This document shows, in pieces, positions 8,661 to 18,256 of a stretch of 64,000 bases of DNA (position 1 is the stretch's first letter; each line of letters starts with the position of its first letter). A program made the position numbers and the translations under genes. The stretch is from Flavobacterium sp. (GTDB taxonomy: Bacteria; Bacteroidota; Bacteroidia; Flavobacteriales; Flavobacteriaceae). The stretch covers positions 1,963,075 through 2,027,074 of the forward strand of contig CP051546.1 of NCBI GenBank assembly GCA_012837155.1, in the 5' to 3' direction. A model generated the notes under the pieces. It did not search any database and was not told the DNA's origin. It was given only the letters and a program-made list of their open reading frames with translations.

Positions 8661-10331
8661 TTAACTTTTTATTCGATACGACGAATCAAAAAACACATCA
8701 ACATCAGGATTGTGGGAAACACAAATAAGGGTTAGTTTTTGAGTTGTATTTAATTCTTTCAAAAACATAAAAATTTTATTTTCGAGTTCTTTATCTTGTT
8801 GATTCGTTGTTTCATCTAATATTAGCAAACTAGGCTTGGTGTATAATGCTCTAACAAGTGCTAATCGCTGTTTTTGTCCACCTGAAAAACGCAAACTTTC
8901 ATGTGTAATTTCAGTCTGATATTGATTGGGTAATTTTTTTATGACTTCATCCAACTCTAATTTTTTACATAAATGATAAATATAATCGTAATTTATTGCT
9001 GATGGATGCTGCCCCATTACAACATTGTCTATAATTGTTCCGTTAAATAAAAAGGGCTGTTGGGGTACATAATTTGCAAATGAAAGAAAATGAGTTGCTT
9101 CGATTTTGGAATCATCAATAAAAATTTTTCCTTTATTGGGTTTTAATATTCCAAGAATTAAGTAAAGTAATGTTGTTTTTCCGACACCCGAATCTCCTTT
9201 TATTCCTAAAAAAGCCCCTTTTGGAATAGTTAAGTTTACATTGTTCAAAATAGAATTTTTATCATAATTAAAGCAGATGTTTTCTAATTGTATGCTGGTA
9301 TCAAAAGTGTTATTTTTTATTTCTGTAAAATTTAAACTTTTATTCTTTGAAAGAATATCTACGGAATACCTATAGGATTTAAGCAAAGTTAAGGCATTCA
9401 AAATTCGGCTTATAGAAGGAATCAGTCGTAAACTCGAAGCACCAAGTATCGAAACCACAACAATGATGTTTTTATTTTCAAAATTGAATAATACAAATCC
9501 GACGATGCTCACTATTAAAATTATTTCAAGGTACTTTGTATAGTTTGTATTATATGAGACTAATTTTCCTGTAACATTATTTAGCACTGCTTTTTCTTTT
9601 TTGAACTTTTCGAGAAAAAAAGCATAGTTGCCTGAATTTTTAATTTCTAAATACCCATCTATTAAATTGAGTAAAGCGGCATTTGACTTTGCCTGAGTTT
9701 TTAGATAAATAGAATTAATAATTGTCATTTGTTTTTGCTTGGTAAAATAAATAAATATGGCAAAACCAGATAAGAGTAGCATAGAAACTACCGTGATTTT
9801 AAAATAGAAAAACAACAAAACCAACACTAAAATAGACAAAACGATTACTTCCGTAATTAAATTTATAATAGAGAGCAAATACCGAATTGAAAAATCTTCA
9901 GGAACATTGGTTACATTTTGCAAAACTTGCCCTTTATTGATGTTTTGATGCTGTATAAAACTCTTATTAATGAATTCATTTGTGTTTTCTATGGATAAAT
10001 CTGTTGATAAATCATACAAAAAAATATATAGTGAGGTGTTGAATTTTGTTTGAATTATAATTTTGATAAAATAAAATACGATAAACAAAACAGCAAAAAC
10101 TTGGATGCTTATTTCGGACAATAATGCTTCAAAAAAGGGGAGTTTAGTTATGATTAATTCAAACTTTTTATGATCAAAAAGCAGTACAATAATAGGAATT
10201 AAATATGCAATAGAGGCTAAGTCTAAAATACCAAACAAAGTATTTTTCAAAAAAAAGCCAAATAAGGTTTTGTGCTTTTTTTGTGGAATTATGGCTAGTA
10301 TTTCAGCATATTTCTTTTTAATCCAAATCAT
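8661..10331 (-). CDS. ABC transporter, fused permease and ATPase (glycan exporter type)
   Basis: A half-size ABC exporter with its membrane domain (about residues 20-310, five or six hydrophobic segments) fused to an ATPase domain. Walker A is GIKGDSGVGKTTLL, the Q-loop is YVPQQPFLFNGTI, the signature is RFSGGQKQRLALVRAL, Walker B is LLILDETTN and the switch His is in CVSHNPD. It resembles PglK-like lipid-oligosaccharide flippases. The start ATG at 10331 overlaps the upstream stop (TAATG); an in-frame extension to 10364 is less likely. Within this operon it is the obvious candidate to flip or export the glycan product. Confidence 0.88.
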   Translation of the reverse strand: MIWIKKKYAEILAIIPQKKHKTLFGFFLKNTLFGILDLASIAYLIPIIVLLFDHKKFELIITKLPFFEALLSEISIQVFAVLFIVFYFIKIIIQTKFNTSLYIFLYDLSTDLSIENTNEFINKSFIQHQNINKGQVLQNVTNVPEDFSIRYLLSIINLITEVIVLSILVLVLLFFYFKITVVSMLLLSGFAIFIYFTKQKQMTIINSIYLKTQAKSNAALLNLIDGYLEIKNSGNYAFFLEKFKKEKAVLNNVTGKLVSYNTNYTKYLEIILIVSIVGFVLFNFENKNIIVVVSILGASSLRLIPSISRILNALTLLKSYRYSVDILSKNKSLNFTEIKNNTFDTSIQLENICFNYDKNSILNNVNLTIPKGAFLGIKGDSGVGKTTLLYLILGILKPNKGKIFIDDSKIEATHFLSFANYVPQQPFLFNGTIIDNVVMGQHPSAINYDYIYHLCKKLELDEVIKKLPNQYQTEITHESLRFSGGQKQRLALVRALYTKPSLLILDETTNQQDKELENKIFMFLKELNTTQKLTLICVSHNPDVDVFFDSSYRIKS

Positions 10332-11760
10332 TATTTGACACTTTGAATTTGATATAAATTCCAATCTTCATTATAGGTTTTCAATTTAAGCAAAACACAT
10401 TTTTCACGAATCGAACTCCAGTTTATAAATGGATTTGCTCCTTTCCAATGATCTAAGATTTCTTTTTCGTTAATTAATAGTAACGCATTTTTTTCAAAAT
10501 GAGCATATCTTTCCACGTATAAACTTTTATAATTAAGTGCTACTTTTCTTCCTTGCAAAGCAATATCGATATCAAAAGAATAAAGTGTTTTTCCTGTGTA
10601 GTGTTGCATCTCTTTTGAGATATTCTTTTCTAACAAATTTCTATCATAAACTTTTTCCCCAAATAGATTCCTAATGAAATTTGAATAACAAAAACAAAAG
10701 CAAATACGAGTCTTTGATTGGTACAAACATTCGAAAAACTTTTTAGATAGGGATAAAGAAAAACAATTACTATTGGAAACGTCAGCAATAAAAAACGTTT
10801 GTTTTGAAACGGAATTCCTCCTAAAAACAGTGCATAAAGCAGGATTGAAACCAAAAGGATTTTTGATGCCTATTAAAATTAAATTTTCTTTTTAGTAAAA
10901 TGAAACCACTTAAGATTATCCCAAAAAATAAAAAAATGGGATGCGAAATTTGAAAAACAATATAAATTAAATTGATAAAATGATTACGAGTTTCATCTTC
11001 AGCAACATTAAAATCACTTTGAAACAAATTAAAAATATTCCAAGATCGCAACCATTGATGGTTCAGAAATTGTAAACTGTTTTGCAATCGAATCAATAGA
11101 TGAGGAATTGAAATTACTACAATGATTATACTTGAAAACAACAATAATTTATAGTTTTCTTTTTTCAATATTCGAAACAAAACCACCATGCAGATGGGCA
11201 GTAAAGCCACAGCCGAAGCATATCTAGTTAATATGGCAATGAAACAGAAAGAAATTCCAATTAAAAAGTTTTGGTTTTGGAAGTTTCTAAAAATTTCAAA
11301 AGTGAATAAAACGAAATAGTAATAAAACAACACGTTAGCAATCGGACATTACTAACAAACTGTGAATAAGTACAATAGGCGAAAGCGTAAAGCACAGAAA
11401 AGAGATACTTCTCTTTGTGTTTTCTTTGTAAACTAATTTAATAATTTTGTCTACATATATGGATGTAATCACAAGAGAAAAAGCAGAAATTAGTTGTAAA
11501 GCCAATGCAATATTGGGGATTATAAAACTCAAAACACTTCCAAAAACAGGATAATAAACCCCCCAAAAATAATCGCCCGGATTTTTGCCCGTAATAAAAA
11601 AAGTCTTTAATGCTTCTGTATAACGTAAATATTCATACGCATCTTGCCCATACAAACCATCAAATGAAAAACCAAAATAAACAATTGCCCATATCAATAT
11701 TGGGAAGAAGTAGAGTATATATTTTGAATAATTTTTCAATTGCTTGTGATTAAAACCCAA
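10331..11760 (-). CDS. GT-C fold membrane glycosyltransferase, ArnT/PMT-like (frameshifted)
   Basis: Polytopic membrane protein with about ten hydrophobic segments followed by a C-terminal extracytoplasmic domain. The first periplasmic loop carries FDGLYGQDAYEYLRY, with the acidic residue typical of GT-C enzymes that use lipid-linked sugars, and later LTRYASAVALLP. Three breaks occur: near 11347 (two bases apparently lost, MSD-IANVLFYYYF), near 10866 and near 10664 (one A lost each). Repair gives an uninterrupted 477-residue protein. It overlaps the upstream methyltransferase by 25 bases. Substrate not predictable. Confidence 0.8.
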
Positions 11761-12458
11761 TAAAATGGACTGTCTTTTCTGAAATAATTTAAAAAAGAAA
11801 ATGGATTATATATAATTTTATATTTTCCCAAACTATTTAAACTATGGTGAAAATAGTTTTTTGACATGACTGGAAAACCTAAATTTTTATAATAAATTTG
11901 GGTTCCTTCCTTTGCTTTTTCAATCTTCGAACCTCTGTAAAATGGCGAATCAACAATGTGAATCTCTCCATTTTTAGAAAGCATTTCTCCCACAATTTTA
12001 AATAATCTTTTTAGATTTTCAAAATATTGCAGACTGCTGTTAAAAACAATAACATCAAATTTTTCTTCATTAAGCCGTGTTTTTTCAAACAAATTAGCAT
12101 AAACAAAACTCAAATTTTCCTTCTCAAATACTTTATTAGCCTGGTCTAATTCTGCAATAGTAACATCTAAACCCATAACTTGTGTATTCTGGACTAAACT
12201 CATTAAATGTGAAAACCAACCATTACCACACCCAATTTCAAGAATTTTTAAGGGTTTATTTTTTTTCTCCAAATAACTGATAAATCGATTAGCCGATTGC
12301 TTCCGCAATTGCCATTCCTCATGATGTGGATGATTTTTTCTTATGTTAGGAAGTTTTTCAATTTCTTCTTCTGAATAAAAACGATTTTCTTTTTTTCTGA
12401 CTTCTATATATAAATCTGAAAAAGCATTGTTAGGTTGGCTATAATAAATAACACTCAT
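11736..12458 (-). CDS. Class I SAM-dependent methyltransferase
   Basis: A 240-residue Rossmann-fold methyltransferase. Motif I is KILEIGCGNGWFSH, an acidic residue follows in VMGLDVTIAELDQA, and motif IV-like FDVIVFNSSLQYFEN. The start overlaps the previous gene by four bases (ATGA) and the end overlaps the GT-C gene. It could methylate a sugar or lipid intermediate of the pathway; that is inferred from context only. Confidence 0.85.
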   Translation of the reverse strand: MSVIYYSQPNNAFSDLYIEVRKKENRFYSEEEIEKLPNIRKNHPHHEEWQLRKQSANRFISYLEKKNKPLKILEIGCGNGWFSHLMSLVQNTQVMGLDVTIAELDQANKVFEKENLSFVYANLFEKTRLNEEKFDVIVFNSSLQYFENLKRLFKIVGEMLSKNGEIHIVDSPFYRGSKIEKAKEGTQIYYKNLGFPVMSKNYFHHSLNSLGKYKIIYNPFSFLNYFRKDSPFYWVLITSN

Positions 12459-13261
12459 GGCTCATTTGTTTTCTGGAAAGTGAGAATAAAGTAATCTCCT
12501 ATCCCTTTTGGAATTAATAATTTGTTATTTATCCAAGTGTCAAAACGCATTAAAAAGTGCATTGTTTTTTGATGTTTTTGAAATGAATGATAATGCAGCG
12601 ATGGATAAAAAGTTCCTATGTTTCTAGTCTTAATATGCGTAAAATTCTCTCCCATTGCCATTTTTACTTGTTTTGGAGTATGGTAAAATGTTTTTATGGA
12701 ATAATTACCAACATTTGCTAAGGTATTATTTTTTTTAAATCGTCTAAAAGCATTTTTGTTTCCTTTTAATATAGTCGCCATTTCCCAAGGATAAAATTTT
12801 GGCATAATCACAAGAGAAACAAAACCTTTTGGATGCAACAAATCCTTAAATTGATTAAAAATTTCTTCTAGATTTTCAGTACAATTCAATCCGCCATAAT
12901 TAGAAAAAATGTGATTGAACTTTCTATTTTCAATGCTTTTTAAATTACTGAAAGAACACTTTTGAAACTCTAAATTTTGAATTTTCTGTTCTTTGATTTT
13001 GTTATTAATATAAATTCCAGCATTGTCCGCAAGATCCGTGGCCAAAACAGAATATCCCTTTTTAGCAAAATAAACTGCATCAATTCCGCTACCAGCATTG
13101 ATTTCGAGAATGGCGTCTTTTGGATTTAAAAATAGTTCAACATGCTTCCTTATGCCATTTCGTCTAAAAATATCGCAATAGTTTTCTTTGCTCAAAGTTT
13201 CATATTCCTCGTAAATTGAAGAAAAACCAAGATTTATATTTTTAGTAGAATTATTTTCCAT
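12455..13261 (-). CDS. Class I SAM-dependent methyltransferase (divergent)
   Basis: A 268-residue protein with a recognisable but altered SAM motif, AILEINAGSGIDAVYFAKKG, and the following VLATDLADNAG. The segment FNHIFSNYGGLNCTENLEEI corresponds to motif IV. It has no close resemblance to the next methyltransferase, so the operon encodes two distinct enzymes. It overlaps the radical SAM gene upstream by 11 bases. Substrate unknown. Confidence 0.8.
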   Translation of the reverse strand: MENNSTKNINLGFSSIYEEYETLSKENYCDIFRRNGIRKHVELFLNPKDAILEINAGSGIDAVYFAKKGYSVLATDLADNAGIYINNKIKEQKIQNLEFQKCSFSNLKSIENRKFNHIFSNYGGLNCTENLEEIFNQFKDLLHPKGFVSLVIMPKFYPWEMATILKGNKNAFRRFKKNNTLANVGNYSIKTFYHTPKQVKMAMGENFTHIKTRNIGTFYPSLHYHSFQKHQKTMHFLMRFDTWINNKLLIPKGIGDYFILTFQKTNEP

Positions 13262-14710
13262 CTTGCCATTTTTTTAAAAAAATAGTGTCCAAAAAAGCAC
13301 TCGGAATATAATACCCCAACTTTGCAATCGTTTTTAAATTCGATATAGAAATGGTTTTTGGATTTGAAATTATTTCTTTCAAATTCCGAATTCCTTGGCT
13401 TTTCTGAAATTCTTTATGAACAAATCGCTGCAATTTTCGATAGTAATTGGAGTTGTATGTTCCGTTGAATAGCATTTCAAAATCATCCGAATCGGTCCAA
13501 TTGGCTTTGAGTTTTAAATCGTCTTTGACTTTTTCATAAAATGGAGTTCCTGGCAATGGATACGAAACAGAAATACCTATATTATCAGGCAGTAGTTCTT
13601 TGACCATCGAAATGGTTTTGCGTATGTCCTCTTGGGTCTCGGTCAAATAACCAAATTGTAAAAAGAAGGCAACTCGAATATTTTTCTCCTTTAAAAGTCG
13701 AGTGGCTTCATAAATCTCTTCTACCTTGGTTCCTTTATCCATGGCATCTAATATTTTTTGCGAAGCACTTTCGGCTCCCACCCAAACTTCTTCTAAACCT
13801 GAATTGGCTAGCGCGTCGATGGTATCTTCTTTCAATAATAAGTCCACACGACTTTGAATATAATAGCGAATTTTCAGCTCTCTTTTGTGCAATTCTGCAT
13901 TGAATTCCTGAACCCAATTGGGTTTTAACCCAAAAATATCATCACACATCCAAAATCGGGTTACTCCAAATTTTTCTTTTAAAAATGCTATTTGATTCAC
14001 GATGTATTCCGGTGAATGGGCATTGTATCGATTGCCATAAATGGGTTTGGCGCACCAATTGCATTTGTACGGACAACCTCGTGTTGTAGCGATATTTAAC
14101 GTAAATTCTTGATTACTTGTTTTCCAGATTTTTTTATAGGCAGCCATATCGACTAAATCCCAAGCAGGTAGAGGTAATTCGTCTAAATTAACTAAAACGG
14201 AGCGTTTTGGATTCATTTGAATTTCATCCTCTTTTTATAAACAATGCCTGAAATAGGCTCTAAAGAAGTTTTATTTTCGAGGGAATTGATCAGCTGCAAA
14301 AGGGTCATTTCACCTTCTCCTTGAATGATGAAGTCGGCTCCTTTTTCAAGGTATTCCGTATAATGATCCGTCGAGTCAGAGCTACAAACAATAACAATAC
14401 AATTGTTCTTTTTGCCTAATTGAATCATTTCAAAACAGGCCTGACGCATATTTGTCAAGCACATTTTTGTCAAATAATTAAATCCATCATCATAAATAAC
14501 TAAATATTTTGGTTCTTTTTCTTTTAAAACAGGAAGGATAGAAACTGAATTATTCAGCAAATTGGTATCAAACAGCGATACTTCATAGTTGTTCTCCCGC
14601 AATAACGAAGCGGCATACAAGGTTCCCAAAGGAGGAAAAGGCATTTTGTTTTTCCATTGCTTTGGGTCGAGTGGATAATAATACGAATGTGAAAATAGTA
14701 TTTTAGACAT
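13251..14710 (-). CDS. B12-binding domain radical SAM protein (frameshifted)
   Basis: Class B type enzyme with an N-terminal cobalamin-binding-like Rossmann domain (about residues 1-150, FPPLGTLYAASLLRENNYEV) and a radical SAM barrel (about 190-400) with the iron-sulfur motif RGCPYKCNWCAKP. Such enzymes commonly methylate unreactive carbons or rearrange them. The frame breaks near 14235, where a run of five A should be six; repair gives VYKKEDEIQMNPKRS and 486 residues. It overlaps its neighbours on both sides. Family members occur in hopanoid, antibiotic and glycolipid pathways; the substrate here is unknown. Confidence 0.88.
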
Positions 14711-15605
14711 ATTCTTCAGTTAATTCGATATTATGAGTTTCTTGAAATTCTCTGTATTTTTCATTCAAAGCAAAGATTACTTTTTTTTGGAAATTTAAAG
14801 GATGATGTTTTGAAATGTTTTGGGTCGATTTCAATGCTATTTTAAAATCTTCAGTACCAATGTTTTTAAATTTTGACTTCCATTTGAATGTTGTTATTTT
14901 CTTAAAAAATGAATCTACAAATTCTCCAATAGGATTGTTTAAAGTACCTTCAATTGTTTTTGTAATGAAGGGCTTCTTTGAATTTTGAACAAGTGATAAA
15001 TTGGGTTCAAATTTTGAAAAATAATTTTTAATCCAAAGATTTTTGAGATAAAATTTTTCGAAAATGGCTGTTCCTTGCATCGGAATTAGGGTTTTTAATT
15101 CGGTGGCAGTAAACCTATTTTTTTCTTCGATTTCAAGGTTGGAAGTTGAAATAAAATAATTGATACAGAAGTGTTTTCTAGAATTTAAAAGGAATATTTT
15201 TTTATACAACATCAGTAATGTTCTACAAACCCATAGTCGGGTTGTTTTTGTTATTACAAAAAAATCGACATCGCTATTTTCATCATAATATCCTTTAGAG
15301 AGAGAGCCAGAAATAGCAACGGCTTCGACATAAGGAAACTTAGAAATAAATTGAGCCATTTTAGAAGCTTTTTCTAAGGCGTTTTTTGCTTGTTCATTTC
15401 CTTTTAATCGTCTTGCTATGCTATCAATATCGTTTCCTAAAACATAGAACTCATCTATCTTTTGGAGAATTTTTTTATCCATTAAAAATTCTAATTCTTT
15501 CGTTGTATGATTGGTGTCGGTATAGTTTGTATAGCTATGTATTTCCTCTATTTTTAGAGGATGTCGAAAAATCGAGAAGTATACTATGGTTTTTAGGGTG
15601 TCCAT
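14703..15605 (-). CDS. Nucleotidyltransferase-fold protein, first gene of the glycan operon
   Basis: A 300-residue protein with a DNA polymerase beta-like nucleotidyltransferase core: AVAISGSLSKGYYDENSDVD, the GS-x-D-x-D active site, then FFVITKTTRLWVCRTLL. The N-terminal 90 residues look like a winged-helix-type region (TLKTIVYFSIFRHPLKIEEI). The C-terminal part is helical and unassigned. It opens the operon, 8 bases overlapping the radical SAM gene. It may transfer a nucleotide onto a small molecule or protein; the role in the pathway is unclear. Confidence 0.75.
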   Translation of the reverse strand: MDTLKTIVYFSIFRHPLKIEEIHSYTNYTDTNHTTKELEFLMDKKILQKIDEFYVLGNDIDSIARRLKGNEQAKNALEKASKMAQFISKFPYVEAVAISGSLSKGYYDENSDVDFFVITKTTRLWVCRTLLMLYKKIFLLNSRKHFCINYFISTSNLEIEEKNRFTATELKTLIPMQGTAIFEKFYLKNLWIKNYFSKFEPNLSLVQNSKKPFITKTIEGTLNNPIGEFVDSFFKKITTFKWKSKFKNIGTEDFKIALKSTQNISKHHPLNFQKKVIFALNEKYREFQETHNIELTEEYV

Positions 15606-15806
15606 TTATAACAAATTTTGCGGCTAAAGATAAAAATTAATTCTGATTTTGTTAGATTTAGATAAATATGTGCTTTGTTTGGTCAACAACCGCTAGATTT
15701 TTTTTAAAAATAGAACTAAAGAGAATCAATTTTAAGATTTTAAATAGCCTCGGTTCGGGCAAATTAGTCTGATTTTCATTAGAAATTGTGGTTTCTGTTT
15801 GGCTTA

Positions 15807-15836
15807 AATACGAATGATAAGTTTATCATTTGTATT
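15807..15836. repeat. Palindrome with 14-bp arms
   Basis: AATACGAATGATAA and TTATCATTTGTATT face each other across a 2-base centre, with one G-T mismatch. There is no T run after it, so an operator or cruciform is more likely than a terminator. It lies about 200 bases upstream of the seven-gene operon. Confidence 0.6.
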
Positions 15837-16058
15837 ATAAATTTAATATTTTTCAACAATTATATATAATAAGGACTTTTTTTTATCATTTCAGTAAATT
15901 TTCATTGTTGTTATTATTTGATACTTTTTTACTAAATTTAGAAAAACATAAAGGCAATACGATTGACAATTACTTAATTCAAACAAAACTAGGGCTATAA
16001 GTCTGTAAACTAGATGATTATATGGTAATAGTTTCCTTTTTTTAGTACAAATAGACCA

Positions 16059-16073
16059 GTTAGTGGCAATTTT
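16059..16073 (+). repeat. Left arm of inverted repeat bracketing the MliC-like gene
   Basis: GTTAGTGGCAATTTT is the exact reverse complement of 16705-16719, which starts at the stop codon of the lipoprotein gene. The two arms enclose the gene, about 645 bp apart. Confidence 0.65.
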
Positions 16074-16127
16074 TAGTGTTAACAAGGAAAAATGTAAAAA
16101 AAATAAGCAAGAATAGAAATAAAGAAA

Positions 16128-16706
16128 ATGGCAAAGAAAATTTTGACAATCGCAATGCTAACAGCATTAGTTGTAAATTCTTGTAAAGAAGCACCAAAAC
16201 AAGAAAATGCAGAAACTTCAAAAACTGAAACGGTAAAAAAGACTGCTGACGAAATTGTAAAAAATTCGTCAACTGATAAAAATGGAAAAAAAATAGAAAT
16301 GTCTTTTAACAACACAAAAGATATTGTAACTGTAAATTTCAATGGAGAAACATTTGATTTAGTTGGACAAAGAACTGGTTCAGGAATTTGGTACAAAAAC
16401 GAAAATTACGAATTGAGAGGAAAAGGAAATGATGTGGAATTGACAAAAGATGGAAAAGTAGTTTTTGAACATAAAGACGATATTGTAGAAACTTCTCTTA
16501 AAAATAAAAAAGGAGAAACTCTTAATATGATTTTTAATAACACAACAAATCAAGCGAATATTTACCTAAACGATGGTAAACAAATTGAACTAGTTGAACA
16601 AAAAACTGCTTCAGGAATTTGGTATAAAAATAACCATTATGAATTAACAGGAAAAGGGGAAAACCTGGTGTTGAAAAAAGACGGAAAAACTATATTTGAA
16701 AAATAA
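16128..16706 (+). CDS. Lipoprotein with two MliC-like (lysozyme inhibitor-like) repeats
   Basis: A 192-residue predicted lipoprotein: signal peptide MAKKILTIAMLTALVVNS with Cys19 as lipidation site, a charged linker, then two copies of a domain of about 65 residues. The copies align closely (MSFNNTKDIVTVNFNGETF and MIFNNTTNQANIYLNDGKQ; then SGIWYKNENYELRGKG and SGIWYKNNHYELTGKG). The pattern matches the MliC/PliC C-type lysozyme inhibitor domain, which would act in the periplasm or on the outer membrane. Family assignment is by pattern only. The gene sits between inverted repeats and next to a palindromic repeat, which suggests acquisition as a unit. Confidence 0.75.
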   Translation: MAKKILTIAMLTALVVNSCKEAPKQENAETSKTETVKKTADEIVKNSSTDKNGKKIEMSFNNTKDIVTVNFNGETFDLVGQRTGSGIWYKNENYELRGKGNDVELTKDGKVVFEHKDDIVETSLKNKKGETLNMIFNNTTNQANIYLNDGKQIELVEQKTASGIWYKNNHYELTGKGENLVLKKDGKTIFEK

Positions 16707-16719
16707 AATTGCCACTAAC
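16705..16719 (-). repeat. Right arm of inverted repeat bracketing the MliC-like gene
   Basis: Exact reverse complement of 16059-16073. It merges into the palindromic repeat copy at 16716-16785. Confidence 0.65.
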
Positions 16720-16785
16720 ATACGCTAAAAATAATTGGGTTTAGGCTTAATTTAGTCCCAAACTGCTTGTAGTGGAGAATGATAA
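16716..16785 (-). repeat. Palindromic dispersed repeat, copy C (short form)
   Basis: Read on the minus strand, GTTTGGGACTAAATTAAGCC (16744-16763) is identical to the core of copy B (59030-59049) and one base different from copy A (56673 on). On the plus strand it starts TAACATACGCT and ends near AGTGG, echoing the ends of the longer copy at 59 kb. Confidence 0.65.
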
Positions 16786-16909
16786 AATTTTTAATATAAA
16801 AATTATTTTGGCATTGGTAGAAATTGCTACTCAATTTAGAAATGACTAGTGGGACTAGTATCGTATACAGATTATTAAGAAAACAATAATAATTTAAAAA
16901 CAAATAAAG

Positions 16910-18189
16910 ATGAAAGCTAAAAAGAAAAACATTATTGCTATCATTCTAGGTGGTGGGCAAGGTTCTAGATTGTACCCTTTAACTGAAACTAGGTCAAAAC
17001 CCGCAGTTCCCATTGCTGGAAAGTACCGATTGGTCGATATTCCTATTTCAAATTGCATGAATTCGGATATGTTTAGAATGTTTGTGCTGACTCAATTTAA
17101 TTCGGCTTCCTTAAATGCTCACATTAAAAATACATATAACTTTAGTATTTTTAGCAAAGCATTTGTCGATATTCTTGCCGCAGAACAAACACCGGATAAT
17201 CCAACTTGGTTTCAGGGAACAGCCGATGCAGTGCGGCAATGTATGCCTCATTTTTTGAATCATGATTTCGATTATGCCTTAATACTTTCTGGTGATCAGT
17301 TGTACCAAATGGATTTTAACGAAATGCTTGAGGCACATATAAAAAATGAAGCCGATATATCTATTGCAACTTTGCCTGTTAACGAAAAGGATGCTCCAGA
17401 ATTTGGAATTTTAAAAACAAATGCTGAAAGTTACATTGAATCTTTTATCGAAAAACCAGCCAAGAACTTTTGGCAGATTGGAAATCGGATGTAAGTGACC
17501 AAATGAAAAGTGAGGGAAAACACTATTTAGCTTCGATGGGAATCTATATTTTCAACAGAAAATTATTAGTTGAGATAATGAAAAACCCCAATACTAAGGA
17601 TTTTGGAAAAGAGATTATTCCGCAAGCCGTTGGAAACAAGAAAATATTGAGTTATCAATACGAAGGATATTGGACAGATATTGGTAATATTGATTCTTTT
17701 TTTGAAGCTAATATTGGTTTAACGGATGATTTACCTCAATTTAATTTATTCGATAATGAAAATAAAATTTATACTCGACCAAGGCTATTGCCTCCTTCAA
17801 AATTTCATAAAACCATAATTGAAAAATCTTTAATTTCAGAAGGTTGTATCATAAATGCTAAAGAAATAAAACGCTCAATAATAGGAATTCGTTCAAGAAT
17901 AGGCGAGGGAACTGTTATTCAAAACTGCTATGTAATGGGGAACGATTTTTATCAAAATATCGACGATATGAATGAAGATGTTAAGGAAAACAGGCAGCTA
18001 ATGGGTATTGGCAAAAATTGTTTTATTAGCAACACCATTGTAGATAAAAATTGTAGAATTGGCAATAATGTATATATAAATGGAGGAAAGCATCTCGAAA
18101 GTACTTCGAATGAGTTATATGCTATTAAAGATGGAATTGTAGTTTTCAAAAAAGGAGCTATTATCCCAGATAACTACACAATACAGTAA
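16910..18189 (+). CDS. glgC: Glucose-1-phosphate adenylyltransferase GlgC (frameshifted)
   Basis: Makes ADP-glucose from ATP and glucose-1-phosphate, the committed step of bacterial glycogen synthesis. N-terminal nucleotidyltransferase domain: [50 protein letters not shown] and [11 protein letters not shown] left-handed beta-helix allosteric domain forms the C-terminus ([19 protein letters not shown]). One G is missing near 17477; repair gives [14 protein letters not shown] and 426 residues. It is the first of four glycan-storage genes on this strand. Confidence 0.94.
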
Positions 18190-18256
18190 TTAGTGCTATT
18201 TTTGTTGCCGTTTAATACCATAGTTTTACTAAATTTAATCGTTTTTTTAATATAAA

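Larger units (their letters stand above)
15606..16127. other. Intergenic region, about 520 bases
   Basis: Divergent promoter region between the minus-strand glycan operon and the MliC-like lipoprotein. It holds a near-perfect palindrome (15807-15836) and one arm of the inverted repeat that brackets the lipoprotein gene. I see no coding pattern. Confidence 0.6.
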
